38,496 nt of DNA from Legionella bozemanae (lineage in GTDB: Bacteria > Pseudomonadota > Gammaproteobacteria > Legionellales > Legionellaceae), in the NCBI RefSeq assembly GCF_001648595.1, contig NZ_LBAW01000028.1, positions 1 to 38,496 of the forward strand, in the 5' to 3' direction. Position numbers and translations under genes: made by a program. The notes beneath the pieces are model-generated. The model was not told where the DNA came from, searched no databases, and saw only the letters and a program-made list of their open reading frames with translations. Numbering within the stretch: the first letter of the stretch is position 1; every line of letters starts with the position of its first letter. Shown one piece after another: positions 9,560 through 17,531 of this stretch.

Positions 9560-10319
9560 AGAAATACAAAAAATGCGCATTGCTGGAAATCTGGCTGCAT
9601 CGGTACTGCAAATGATAGAACCTTATGTTGTTGCAGGTATAAGCACTATTGAACTGGAGCGAATATGTCGTAACTATATTATTGAAGATTTAAAAGCAAT
9701 TCCTTCAACATTAAATCACTATGGATTTCCGGCTTGCATTTGTACCTCAATTAATCATGTTGTATGTCATGGAATACCTTCTAATAAACTACTTAAAAAT
9801 GGCGACATCATTAATATTGACGTTACTGTTCAAAAAGATGGATACATTGGAGATACAAGTAAAATGTTTCTCATTGGCAATGTAAAACCTTTTGCCAAAA
9901 AATTAGTAGAAGTCACCCAGGAATGTCTTTATAAGGCAATTGCTCTTGTGCGTCCGGGAGCCCGACTCGGGGACATAGGGAGCATCATCCAAGAACATGC
10001 GGAGAAAAATCGGTATTCTGTTGTTCGTGAATTTGGGGGACATGGCATTGGTAGAACCATGTGGGAAAAACCTGATGTAATGCATTTTGGCCAGCCCAAT
10101 ACAGGGTTATCATTGCAAGCTGGAATGACCTTTACTATTGAACCGATGATTAATTTAGGAAGTAAGGAAATCAAGACATTAGGTGATGGATGGACTGTTG
10201 TCACAAAAGATCATAAATTATCTGCACAATGGGAGCATACCATTTTAGTCACTGATCATGGGTATGAAATCCTTACCTTAAGATCCGATGAGCGTATAGG
10301 TACTTCTCATTACTGGTAA
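9540..10319 (+). CDS. map: Type I methionine aminopeptidase
   Basis: Cytosolic metallo-aminopeptidase removing the initiator Met from nascent proteins. The 259-aa length matches bacterial type I enzymes. All expected metal ligands are present: Asp94 and Asp105 (NIDVTVQKDGYIGDTS), His168 (GGHGIGR), Glu201 (FTIEPM) and Glu232 (QWEHT). The substrate-site His is His77 (CHGIPS). The start ATG at 9540 lies inside the ParD-like gene, with GGGGA upstream in that gene. Housekeeping map genes usually stand near rpsB; this antitoxin-coupled copy is therefore likely an additional paralogue. Whether it acts as a toxin, a regulated spare enzyme or neither cannot be told from sequence. Confidence 0.92.
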   Translation: MLVKTPEEIQKMRIAGNLAASVLQMIEPYVVAGISTIELERICRNYIIEDLKAIPSTLNHYGFPACICTSINHVVCHGIPSNKLLKNGDIINIDVTVQKDGYIGDTSKMFLIGNVKPFAKKLVEVTQECLYKAIALVRPGARLGDIGSIIQEHAEKNRYSVVREFGGHGIGRTMWEKPDVMHFGQPNTGLSLQAGMTFTIEPMINLGSKEIKTLGDGWTVVTKDHKLSAQWEHTILVTDHGYEILTLRSDERIGTSHYW

Positions 10320-10364
10320 TATTTTCTAACAAGATAAATATCCCCTTGCCATACAAAAGATCTG

Positions 10365-10427
10365 CCTGCCCCTATTCCAGCAACAATGAGATAAAACTGG
10401 ATTCCGTAAACAAGTCGTAGGGGCGGG
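10365..10427. repeat. Nested imperfect inverted repeat between convergent genes
   Basis: The outer arms CCTGCCCCTA (10365-10374) and TAGGGGCGGG (10418-10427) pair at nine of ten positions. The inner arms ATTCCAG (10374-10380) and CTGGATT (10397-10403) pair at six of seven. It lies between the convergent aminopeptidase and peptidase genes. It resembles a degenerate dispersed palindrome more than a simple terminator, since no T-run follows. Confidence 0.45.
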
Positions 10428-10446
10428 ACGTAGTGGATCGTTCTAA

Positions 10447-12138
10447 TTATCCAAAATAAGCAAGATAATTGATCAAGTTAGGCCCTTTCATACTACCCCA
10501 GCCGGTTACAAGATCATAACCAGGTACTGCTGAATAAATGCCAGATTGGCCGAAAATGACATCATGAAAAACGATACCATAAACGGATGATGCTCCAAGA
10601 TAATAAAGAGTATGACTAATAAATCCAAGCGTCGTATGGTGAACGGCGGCTGTCTGTTGATTAGCCAGAGCGATATAGGCAGCCCACATAGGAGCCGCAA
10701 AACTAGTGCCTCCGAAATGGTTTGCCGTACACGGTTTTTGATTGGCGCACACGTAAAAAGTAAAATTCGCATTGGCGGCTACATCTGGGCCATTACGCAA
10801 AAATTGCGAACCATTATTTCTTGAGTTGATCACGCCTGGAATGGTCTGCCATGGGGGGATCGGAACATTGTCTGGGGAGACGCCGCCACCGCTATGTGAC
10901 CAGGCTGTTTCCGACTGCCAAGCACCGCCTGGGCCAGTAGTAATCAAGTCAGTACCACCAACTGAGACAACATATGGAGAATCTGCCGGCCATGCCTCGG
11001 CTTTGCCAGTCTTCTCCCAGGTAGAATCATCGCCCGATGCTACAAAAAAAGTTTGACCTTGAGCCATCATTCTCACCCAGTATGGGTTAAGTGTGTTTGG
11101 ATCAGCAGGTGTCCATCCCCATGAACAGCCAATAGTCGTAGGTAAAGGATTATGCGAAACCATAGAGCTGAAAATTGCAGTATCAGTGGAGCCTATATAC
11201 ATTACCAAACTTGCGAGTCCAGGAGCCATACCAAGAGCCTGTGTCATATCCAGTGTTTGTTCAACATCGTCACACGATGGATGGACGCAACTCGTTGGTG
11301 TACCGTCTGTGGAGAGCAAGGTTATGGGTACCCTATTAGTTTGACCAATATTGTTGAAATAAGTGTATAAATCAATCAGATTTGTACCCGCATATTCAAG
11401 CAGCCCGAGATGTTGGCCTGCACCAGTCAGAGCTGATGGCCCTTTTACTCCATAGTAAGCGGCCCTCATGTCGCTGCCTAAGAATGAGTTCTGAGGACCA
11501 GAACCTGTAGTCGCCCTGGGTTCACCCAGCTCCTGTTCTCTATATTTATACCGAGGATGAGGGATTGAATAGTTGTCTAAGCCAGAGATATGCCATAGAG
11601 GGAATGGCAAATCCACCGTGGGCTCGCGATCTGGGGCATAAAATATGCGGTTTTCTTTGGCGTCCTTGTACATCTGCATGGATATATTGAAGGTTTTCTC
11701 GATATTCGCAACAGAGCCTTCAATCTGAATGTCCATACCATCGCGAGAGCCTCCTACTACCTTAAAGCCGTGATCTTTGGCGAACTGAATTACGGTGTCA
11801 TAATCCTCCTGACTCGGACCAAATCTATCAGTAAACTCTGATACGGTGAGGAACTTCCGATAAAAGGGACTTGCAGGATTATAAAGTTCTTTTACAAAAC
11901 TATCTAATCCCTCCTGATCACGCAGTGGTAATACAATGTCGAGACGCAAAATTTTGGTCGCAAGCATAGGACGCACGTATGTCGCAGTTCCATTTGCAAC
12001 TTCGGGATAAATATGGTGTGTTAGGAGCTCTTGTGCCTGTGCCATAGCACTCATCCCATAGAGGGCTGTCGTTAATCCTAAAGCTATAGAGAATCTTCGT
12101 AAAGTTGTCTCACTCAAGTGTTTTTCTGATCGCTTCAT
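10447..12138 (-). CDS. Secreted S53 family peptidase (sedolisin, pro-kumamolisin type)
   Basis: A 563-aa secreted serine-carboxyl endopeptidase, active at acid pH in the family. A signal-like N-terminus (RRFSIALGLTTALYGMSAMAQA) is followed by a pro-kumamolisin domain (about 45-190) and the S53 catalytic domain (about 215-563). The catalytic Glu293 and Asp297 lie in DDVEQTLDMTQ, the oxyanion Asp370 in ASGDDST, and the nucleophile Ser479 in GGTSFAAP. The C-terminal Ca2+ site is visible as FHDVIFG then PGYDLVTGWGS. GGGAG precedes the ATG. It follows the outer-membrane protein gene by 43 bases and may share its transcript. Its GC appears higher than its neighbours, which hints at transfer. Confidence 0.93.
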   Translation of the reverse strand: MKRSEKHLSETTLRRFSIALGLTTALYGMSAMAQAQELLTHHIYPEVANGTATYVRPMLATKILRLDIVLPLRDQEGLDSFVKELYNPASPFYRKFLTVSEFTDRFGPSQEDYDTVIQFAKDHGFKVVGGSRDGMDIQIEGSVANIEKTFNISMQMYKDAKENRIFYAPDREPTVDLPFPLWHISGLDNYSIPHPRYKYREQELGEPRATTGSGPQNSFLGSDMRAAYYGVKGPSALTGAGQHLGLLEYAGTNLIDLYTYFNNIGQTNRVPITLLSTDGTPTSCVHPSCDDVEQTLDMTQALGMAPGLASLVMYIGSTDTAIFSSMVSHNPLPTTIGCSWGWTPADPNTLNPYWVRMMAQGQTFFVASGDDSTWEKTGKAEAWPADSPYVVSVGGTDLITTGPGGAWQSETAWSHSGGGVSPDNVPIPPWQTIPGVINSRNNGSQFLRNGPDVAANANFTFYVCANQKPCTANHFGGTSFAAPMWAAYIALANQQTAAVHHTTLGFISHTLYYLGASSVYGIVFHDVIFGQSGIYSAVPGYDLVTGWGSMKGPNLINYLAYFG

Positions 12139-12181
12139 AAATACTCCCTTATTTATTTAATAGCCGGTACGATAGCAAATA

Positions 12182-13048
12182 TTAGCAATGATAATTCAAC
12201 CCGACACGAACAGCCGCTGCAGTAAATTTGGTGGTGGTATTAATTTGTGCAGCACCAAAAACAATGGGTTGAATCGGCAAAAAACTCCTCTGGGATAAGA
12301 CAACATTATTATTTATTGTGCCAATGTCGTAGTAAATCCCTTCAATTTTAGCACTCCAATTAGCTCGAAATATCCATTCCAATCCACCCCCAGCTGTCCA
12401 TCCAGTACCAGTCTTCTTTATATTGTTTTGCATGGTAATAGGAGCATAGCTAGGAAATCCTAATGATTCATTTGCGGTAAACGCTTCATTCAATACAACA
12501 CCACCGTAAGCAAACCCACCGGTGCCATAGAAAAGTACAGATGGAGACCATAGATAACCCAATCGACCACGAACTGTCCCAAGATAATCAAGTTTTTTGG
12601 TAACAGATATCGTTGCGTTATAATATTCGGCAGGAAAATCAACCAAAGGAACCATGCGGGCCGCTTGAGCAGTTGCATTAGATTGGGTAAGACCATCGAT
12701 GTCTGCTTCAAGGCCAACAACGAATTGATTTTGCAACTGATAATTGTAACCGACTTGACCACCGCCAATAAACCCATCTGTATTAAGTGAAAAATTATTG
12801 GTTCCTACAACAGCCAGTGCGTTTGCAATATTTTCTGCGCCCAATGAAAACAATGGATCTGCATAACCAGGTGAGCCCACGGTATTCACTGCTTTATTTG
12901 TAGACCACCAATATCCAGCATTAGCACCTATATAAAATCCTGTCCAGCCATGGGGCTCAGCGTGAATTGGTCCCATGCTCCCAGAATATGAAATACTGCT
13001 ACAGCTCGCGCTTGCAATAGTTATGAGACTTAGAACAACCTTTTTCAT
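12182..13048 (-). CDS. Outer-membrane beta-barrel protein (Omp25/31-like porin family)
   Basis: A 288-aa outer-membrane protein. The N-terminus is a signal peptide (MKKVVLSLITIASASC) with a Cys at residue 16, so lipidation is possible but the site is not a strong lipobox. The mature protein begins with HGWTGFYIGANAGYWW, the hallmark of the opacity/Omp25-31 beta-barrel family. Alternating strands such as LGTVRGRLGYLW and GWTAGGGLEWIF follow, and it ends with AAAVRVGLNYHC. AAGGA precedes the ATG. Related proteins are abundant surface antigens in intracellular bacteria. The S53 peptidase gene follows on the same strand. Function beyond membrane structure is not predictable. Confidence 0.82.
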   Translation of the reverse strand: MKKVVLSLITIASASCSSISYSGSMGPIHAEPHGWTGFYIGANAGYWWSTNKAVNTVGSPGYADPLFSLGAENIANALAVVGTNNFSLNTDGFIGGGQVGYNYQLQNQFVVGLEADIDGLTQSNATAQAARMVPLVDFPAEYYNATISVTKKLDYLGTVRGRLGYLWSPSVLFYGTGGFAYGGVVLNEAFTANESLGFPSYAPITMQNNIKKTGTGWTAGGGLEWIFRANWSAKIEGIYYDIGTINNNVVLSQRSFLPIQPIVFGAAQINTTTKFTAAAVRVGLNYHC

Positions 13049-13294
13049 ATCATCATCCTTAATATCAAATAATAAACGAACAATCCGTTGTCATCATAAA
13101 AATCTTTACGATAACATTTGTAAAGGCGTTTGCCATAGAAAAAAATCACTAAAATTTTTTATTAACTGAGAATTATGCTCAAATACCCCTCAAAAAAATA
13201 TTAAGAGCACAGAAATATCTAAAAATCGATCAATAAATTGAATAGATTTAGATCTTGTAGTAAAATTTACAGCCATAAAAATATGGAGAAATAT

Positions 13295-13882
13295 ATGATT
13301 CCTAAAGTAGTAGCAGAAAATGTCTTCTTCTTTTTTAATAAGGCGGATTTAGAAAAGACTCATAGAGTTTCAAAAGAATTTTACTCTTTAAGTCAAAATG
13401 AATTAAAGAGTTATACTACTAAACTCCTGGCTGGAGAGTATTTTGCAGTTGGAGAAAAAGTAGTTATTTCAAGAGAGACTAATTTATTTTTAGATAGAGA
13501 ATATCCTTACACCAAGCTCAAAGAAAAGATACCTTTAGCAGAAATAAGCAAGGCAATCCCTACGGGTAAAATTAAGCTATTCAAATCTCAAGAAGAAGCT
13601 GAGGATTACGCCTTTAAAACCTCCAAAGACTCTGATAGAGGGCTAGGGTTTGCCGAGAGATCCCCCATATTTAAAGTAAAACTTTCTGAGCCTAAAATAC
13701 TTTCTACAATTCAAGAAGATGTAAACTATTTGCGATTCCCATGGAGTGATAAGAAAAAAACAGCATCCGTAAGCTATGTGACCACAGATGTTAATAACCT
13801 TGAATTTATCTCAGGTCAAATGCCAGGGTATAAGGAAGAGTATTCGTTACAAACGAAGCAAGATAATTGTCTTGTAATGTAA
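13295..13882 (+). CDS. F-box protein with C-terminal CaaX box, putative effector
   Basis: A 195-aa protein. The frame opens further upstream at a TTG (13238), but GGAG at 13285 stands six bases before the ATG at 13295, and the F-box begins right there. Residues 1-38 (IPKVVAENVFFFFNKADLEK then THRVSKEFYSLS) match the F-box pattern, which in eukaryotes binds Skp1 of SCF ubiquitin ligases. The rest has no recognised substrate-binding repeat; it reads as mixed alpha/beta with FKSQEEAEDYAFKT and SYVTTDVNNLEFISGQM. The last four residues are CLVM, a CaaX box of the farnesyl type. F-box plus CaaX is known in the Legionella effector AnkB, which also carries ankyrin repeats; here none are seen. Confidence 0.75.
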   Translation: MIPKVVAENVFFFFNKADLEKTHRVSKEFYSLSQNELKSYTTKLLAGEYFAVGEKVVISRETNLFLDREYPYTKLKEKIPLAEISKAIPTGKIKLFKSQEEAEDYAFKTSKDSDRGLGFAERSPIFKVKLSEPKILSTIQEDVNYLRFPWSDKKKTASVSYVTTDVNNLEFISGQMPGYKEEYSLQTKQDNCLVM

Positions 13883-13899
13883 TTCATGCAAGAGGTTAT

Positions 13900-13945
13900 A
13901 GAATGTTCATTCTGTTTTAAAACAAAATGAACATTCTTTCTTTTT
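13900..13945 (+). terminator. Rho-independent terminator of the F-box gene
   Basis: A perfect 12-base stem AGAATGTTCATT (13900-13911) pairs with AATGAACATTCT (13926-13937), with a 14-base loop, followed directly by TTCTTTTT. It lies 18 bases after the stop codon of the F-box gene. Confidence 0.85.
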
Positions 13946-14044
13946 AAAATATGGATTTTTGAGTTGAGTTCAAAGTCCTGATTGTTACTCTGTACACTGA
14001 TATCCTCAACTACCTCTTGTTAATACGTTAACAGTATGAAAAAT

Positions 14045-14265
14045 TCATTTAACCAAGTCAGGGGTTTTATCCGCCAGGGTAAATTCTCCAATTGGGCAAA
14101 TTAAATGATTAAGCAACAAAGAGGGATCATTATTTACTATTGGAATTGCGGATTGGTTGGTATTTATAAACCCATTGCCAACACAATAATTTATGAAATC
14201 AAATAACTATTATTTCCAAAACGTGCACCAAGATAGACACAAACTGTTTTCATAAGAAGTCTCAT
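14045..14265 (-). pseudogene. LOG family protein (cytokinin riboside phosphoribohydrolase-like), internally deleted
   Basis: Two ends of one gene are joined here on the minus strand. The first piece starts with MRLLMKTVCVYLGARFGNNS, the typical N-terminus of LOG/TIGR00730 proteins (normally a CVxxGS-type Rossmann start). After a frame change at about 14205 comes a C-terminal piece, LFDFINYCVGNGFINTN then IPIVNNDPSLLLNHL, matching the family's last helices (LL-F, VG-GFI, dP-LL). The central part with the GGxGTxxE active-site motif is missing, so the product cannot be functional. The rest of the 475-base interval 13883-14357 holds only the F-box terminator and AT-rich DNA. Confidence 0.7.
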
Positions 14266-14357
14266 TATTAATTTTTTTGTATCATACAATATAAAAGATC
14301 AAAAAAATCCATCAAATTATGAAAATGTTCAAAAAGTAATCTATTATATAAAAAAAT

Positions 14358-15341
14358 GTGGTAACTTTGATGTGTCGTTGTATGTCTTATAATATGTCTT
14401 TTGATTATAGCTCTAATGAATTCTATTCCCTTGATCAACTTGATGAGAACACTAAAAAAATTATAATCGCTATTATTAGCGGATCTAAATTATCCCAATC
14501 TGATGCTGCGATTGTTGCACAAAATGGTAAAATTCTAGGAGCGTACTTTTCAAGCCCGCACATAGGATCTATCGAGGCCATGTCGGTTACCAAGTCAATC
14601 GTTAGCTTGGGCATTGGGATATTGTATGATGCAAAACTGATTTCATTGGATGATCCGATTTTTCGGTTTTACCCAGAATGGCGGCAGGGAGCAAAGAAAT
14701 TCATTACGGTTCAGCAATTGCTATCGCATACTTCCGGTATCCAGGCAGAGCCAACAACTAAAGAAATTTATGCTTCTCCAGATTTTGTGCAACTCGCATT
14801 AGCCGCAGAACTTAGTACTCATCCTGGAGAAGTATTTTTCTATAATAACAAGGCAATCAATTTATTAGCTGGCCTATTTAAAAAAATATCAGGTTTGCCA
14901 ATGGATCACTTTATCGAAATAACATTGTTTAACCCCTTGGGAATTACTGATTTTGCCTGGATGAAAGACTCCGCTGGTAATCCTCATGGTATGGCAGGAC
15001 TACAAATTAAAGCGGAGGATTTGCTTAAAATTGGTGAGTTAATACTTAATCACGGCATTTGGAACAACAGACGAATTGTCAGCAAAGAATGGATTCGCTT
15101 ATCAATGAATCCTGAACCACTCTCTAACCGCTTAGAAAGTGGAATCAATTACATGTGTGGTTTGCTTTGGTGGGTAAAGATGCAACCAACGATGTATTTT
15201 GCTGAAGGATATCTAGGCCAATACCTTGTTATTATCCCTGAAAAAAATATGGTCGTAGTACGCCAGATGCACGCATCACAAAACATGCAAACCAATACGT
15301 TCCCTGATTTTTTTAACCTAGTGACCCAATTGGCTGCTTAA
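14358..15341 (+). CDS. Serine hydrolase, beta-lactamase/class C PBP-like family
   Basis: A 327-aa member of the beta-lactamase-related serine hydrolases (esterases, 6-aminohexanoate-dimer hydrolases, class C-type PBPs). The SxxK motif is SVTK (Ser76, Lys79). The second motif is YNN with Tyr162. LLSHTSG lies between them, as is usual. The third motif KTG is not obvious; the region AEGYLGQYLVIIPEKN sits in its place and resembles hydrolases of the esterase branch. No signal peptide is visible, so it probably is cytosolic. The start is uncertain: a GTG at 14358 and ATGs at 14370, 14382 and 14394 are in frame and none has a good ribosome binding site. The substrate is unknown; resistance activity is unlikely. 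Confidence 0.82.
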   Translation: MVTLMCRCMSYNMSFDYSSNEFYSLDQLDENTKKIIIAIISGSKLSQSDAAIVAQNGKILGAYFSSPHIGSIEAMSVTKSIVSLGIGILYDAKLISLDDPIFRFYPEWRQGAKKFITVQQLLSHTSGIQAEPTTKEIYASPDFVQLALAAELSTHPGEVFFYNNKAINLLAGLFKKISGLPMDHFIEITLFNPLGITDFAWMKDSAGNPHGMAGLQIKAEDLLKIGELILNHGIWNNRRIVSKEWIRLSMNPEPLSNRLESGINYMCGLLWWVKMQPTMYFAEGYLGQYLVIIPEKNMVVVRQMHASQNMQTNTFPDFFNLVTQLAA

Positions 15342-15438
15342 CTCAGGTGAGTATCTTACCAAGGTCCAGTCAGCTATACTTCTCCAGGTGGACGCAGCCT
15401 ATCATATATCCACATATACCTTTCTATTTAAGTCATTA

Positions 15439-16161
15439 CTAATTTGATAAAACCATTGGCCTATTCTCAAGCAACTTATCATGATTCGTTCTTTTTGAAC
15501 GCCCATCATGATAAAAAAATGAATTAATCGCTAACGGTTTTTCTGGGGAAATTGCTTTTTTACAAGCAATGATATCATATTGATGCCATAACCTGGTGCC
15601 ATCAGTGGTAGTTTCTTCTTGAGATAAAGACACTTCAAGAAACTCGATTTCAAACATGAGCCGAAACAAATCCAACATTTGCGAGTAGCTAAAATAACTT
15701 TGCACTGGGTTAGCCCACTCATGTTGATCGCCAAAAAATTGCCCTGAGAATCGACCATCGAAGGTTATATGTTGAACAATCTCAGACCAAGTACCGTGAA
15801 AATATTTAGACAATACAAACGAGAGTGTTAAATTAGAACTTATCAGATGGTACTGCTCGGGGAGCTGCATTTTTTCAAGCTGAGACTCAATAAAAGTGAT
15901 CTGATTTGCTTTATGACGAGTTCTTTCCCTGGTTATCTCTATAGCCTCACGTTCTGCATCCAGGGCAGTCACATTAAATCCCTTATCCACTAAAAATACC
16001 GTATCTCTCCCCGTTCCACATCCAAGATCCAAAGCCTTCAATGATTGATTTGTAATTTGCTGCGCATCATTTTCATCAGAAAATTTAGCGCAAGCTTTCT
16101 CTACAAGTGGATGGTGTTTACTATCAAGATGAGCTAAAAAATATGCAGACCATTTACCCAT
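15439..16161 (-). CDS. Class I SAM-dependent methyltransferase
   Basis: A 240-aa cytosolic methyltransferase with a Rossmann fold. Motif I is LDLGCGTGRDTVFL (residues about 47-60) and is followed by the acidic residue closing strand 2 in VTALDAE. The N-terminal pattern WSAYFLAHLDSK and the rest recall the TehB-like group of small-molecule methyltransferases. GGAG lies seven bases before the ATG. The substrate cannot be inferred. It is convergent with the serine hydrolase and divergent from the solute-binding protein. The 368 bases upstream (16162-16529) hold no convincing feature apart from a weak 41-codon ORF. Confidence 0.85.
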   Translation of the reverse strand: MGKWSAYFLAHLDSKHHPLVEKACAKFSDENDAQQITNQSLKALDLGCGTGRDTVFLVDKGFNVTALDAEREAIEITRERTRHKANQITFIESQLEKMQLPEQYHLISSNLTLSFVLSKYFHGTWSEIVQHITFDGRFSGQFFGDQHEWANPVQSYFSYSQMLDLFRLMFEIEFLEVSLSQEETTTDGTRLWHQYDIIACKKAISPEKPLAINSFFYHDGRSKRTNHDKLLENRPMVLSN

Positions 16162-16529
16162 ATATTTCTCCTAAATTCGAAAAGGAAGTAAACTATCAGG
16201 GGAAGTATGAGTAGGCAAGTTTTCACTACAAAAAGCATAGCGTGGCAGGCAAAAGCAGTAGAAAAAGGTACAGTTTTCGAAGATATAAAAGATCCGATTT
16301 TTATAAAAATAATAGTGAGAAACTCCAGATAGAATCAACGAGCCTTAGTTTAAGATAGATAAGAATAGATATTTGGATGGGCAGGTATATTATAAACACA
16401 AAAATAGGGACATCTCATAATATCCAGCCCGCATCATTATGCTTTATAACCTGGTGGTTTCGTAGCTAGCTGTTTGGAATATTACTTTGTAGACTAAACT
16501 TAAAGAAAAGCAAACCAAGGGATTGGATC

Positions 16530-17267
16530 ATGAAGTCAATTAAGATATTGCCAGGATTAATTTTCTGCTTTTTCTTTTCTACTTTCAGCCATAGTGCGGT
16601 TAAAATTGGGACTCTGTTCTATGATCCTCCTTTTATCATATCAACCGGTGAAGGATTTGATATTGAATTATCACGATTGATATGCAAGCACCTGGAAATA
16701 GAGTGCGAGCTTATTCCAAAGAAAGGGCCAAACCAGCTCTATGAAGCGTTGAAAAATGGAGAAGTTGATCTCGCAATTTCTGGAATCACTGTTTCTCCTG
16801 TTCGTAAAGCAGATTACATTTTTAGCTTACCTTATTTGCTCAGTAAGAATCAATTTTTAACATTAAAACAAAATCATTTTGATTCCATAGATGATTTAAA
16901 TGGAAGCAAAATTGGTGTGATACATGATGAACTCAGCGGTGGTGTTTTGTATTCTTACCTAAACAAGAATTATCAAAATAAATTTAAAATTATTGAGTAC
17001 GAGACACCAGAAGATATGTTTGCCGCATTACACGATAAAACCATATCCGCAGTATTTCTTTATCGTTCCGATATGAACTTCTGGAATCAAAACGGCAATG
17101 ATTTATTCAAACCTTTGGGAGATGTCGTAGTGTTAGGTGAAGGCATCGCCATCATGGCTAAACCCCAACAGGCTGCTTTAATTGCACGAATAAATAAAAT
17201 ATTAGAAAAAATAGAAGAAGATGATAGTTATCTTACTCTCTATCAAACTTATTTTTCCAATCAATAA
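16530..17267 (+). CDS. Periplasmic solute-binding protein, family 3 (amino acid type)
   Basis: A 245-aa secreted binding protein. The signal peptide MKSIKILPGLIFCFFFSTFS is followed by the family start VKIGTLFYDPPFI. The signature GFDIELSRLICKHL and the segment GEVDLAISGITVSPVRKADY are classic for family 3 proteins, which bind polar amino acids for ABC importers. The hinge and second lobe follow (GSKIGVIHDELSGGVLYSYL). No permease or ATPase gene is adjacent, so it may serve a transporter encoded elsewhere or act as a stand-alone sensor. The ligand is unknown. Confidence 0.88.
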   Translation: MKSIKILPGLIFCFFFSTFSHSAVKIGTLFYDPPFIISTGEGFDIELSRLICKHLEIECELIPKKGPNQLYEALKNGEVDLAISGITVSPVRKADYIFSLPYLLSKNQFLTLKQNHFDSIDDLNGSKIGVIHDELSGGVLYSYLNKNYQNKFKIIEYETPEDMFAALHDKTISAVFLYRSDMNFWNQNGNDLFKPLGDVVVLGEGIAIMAKPQQAALIARINKILEKIEEDDSYLTLYQTYFSNQ

Positions 17268-17446
17268 AGTTAAAGAGAGAACGTCTCAATTTATTGAACA
17301 ATCATCACTTAAAGACGTAGTAACTATTCACACAATGGCGTCCACTTAAGGCAGTCCAACCATATGGCTGGGCTGTTATCTTTAGGGCAACAACGCTGGT
17401 TTCCGGATAAACAGTATCCTATTTAACTCCGGTTACGCTTCGCTTC

Positions 17447-17491
17447 CCCCAGGCTACATGGCAAGATTAGAGCATATTGTATAGCCTGGGG
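17447..17491. repeat. Palindromic REP-like element
   Basis: CCCCAGGCTA (17447-17456) and TAGCCTGGGG (17482-17491) are perfectly complementary arms around a 25-base spacer. The flanks (GGTTACGCTTCGCTTC; CGAAAGCCGTAAGGTAGCCC) resemble other palindromes in this window. It lies between the solute-binding protein and the next gene and could also act as a bidirectional terminator. Confidence 0.55.
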
Positions 17492-17531
17492 TACAGGCGA
17501 AAGCCGTAAGGTAGCCCGTTTGCAAACAGGA

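Noticed and set aside
16207..16332. A 41-codon ORF on the plus strand starting MSRQVFTTKS.
   Set aside because: The GGGGA before the ATG is too close, and there is no family or neighbour to support it.
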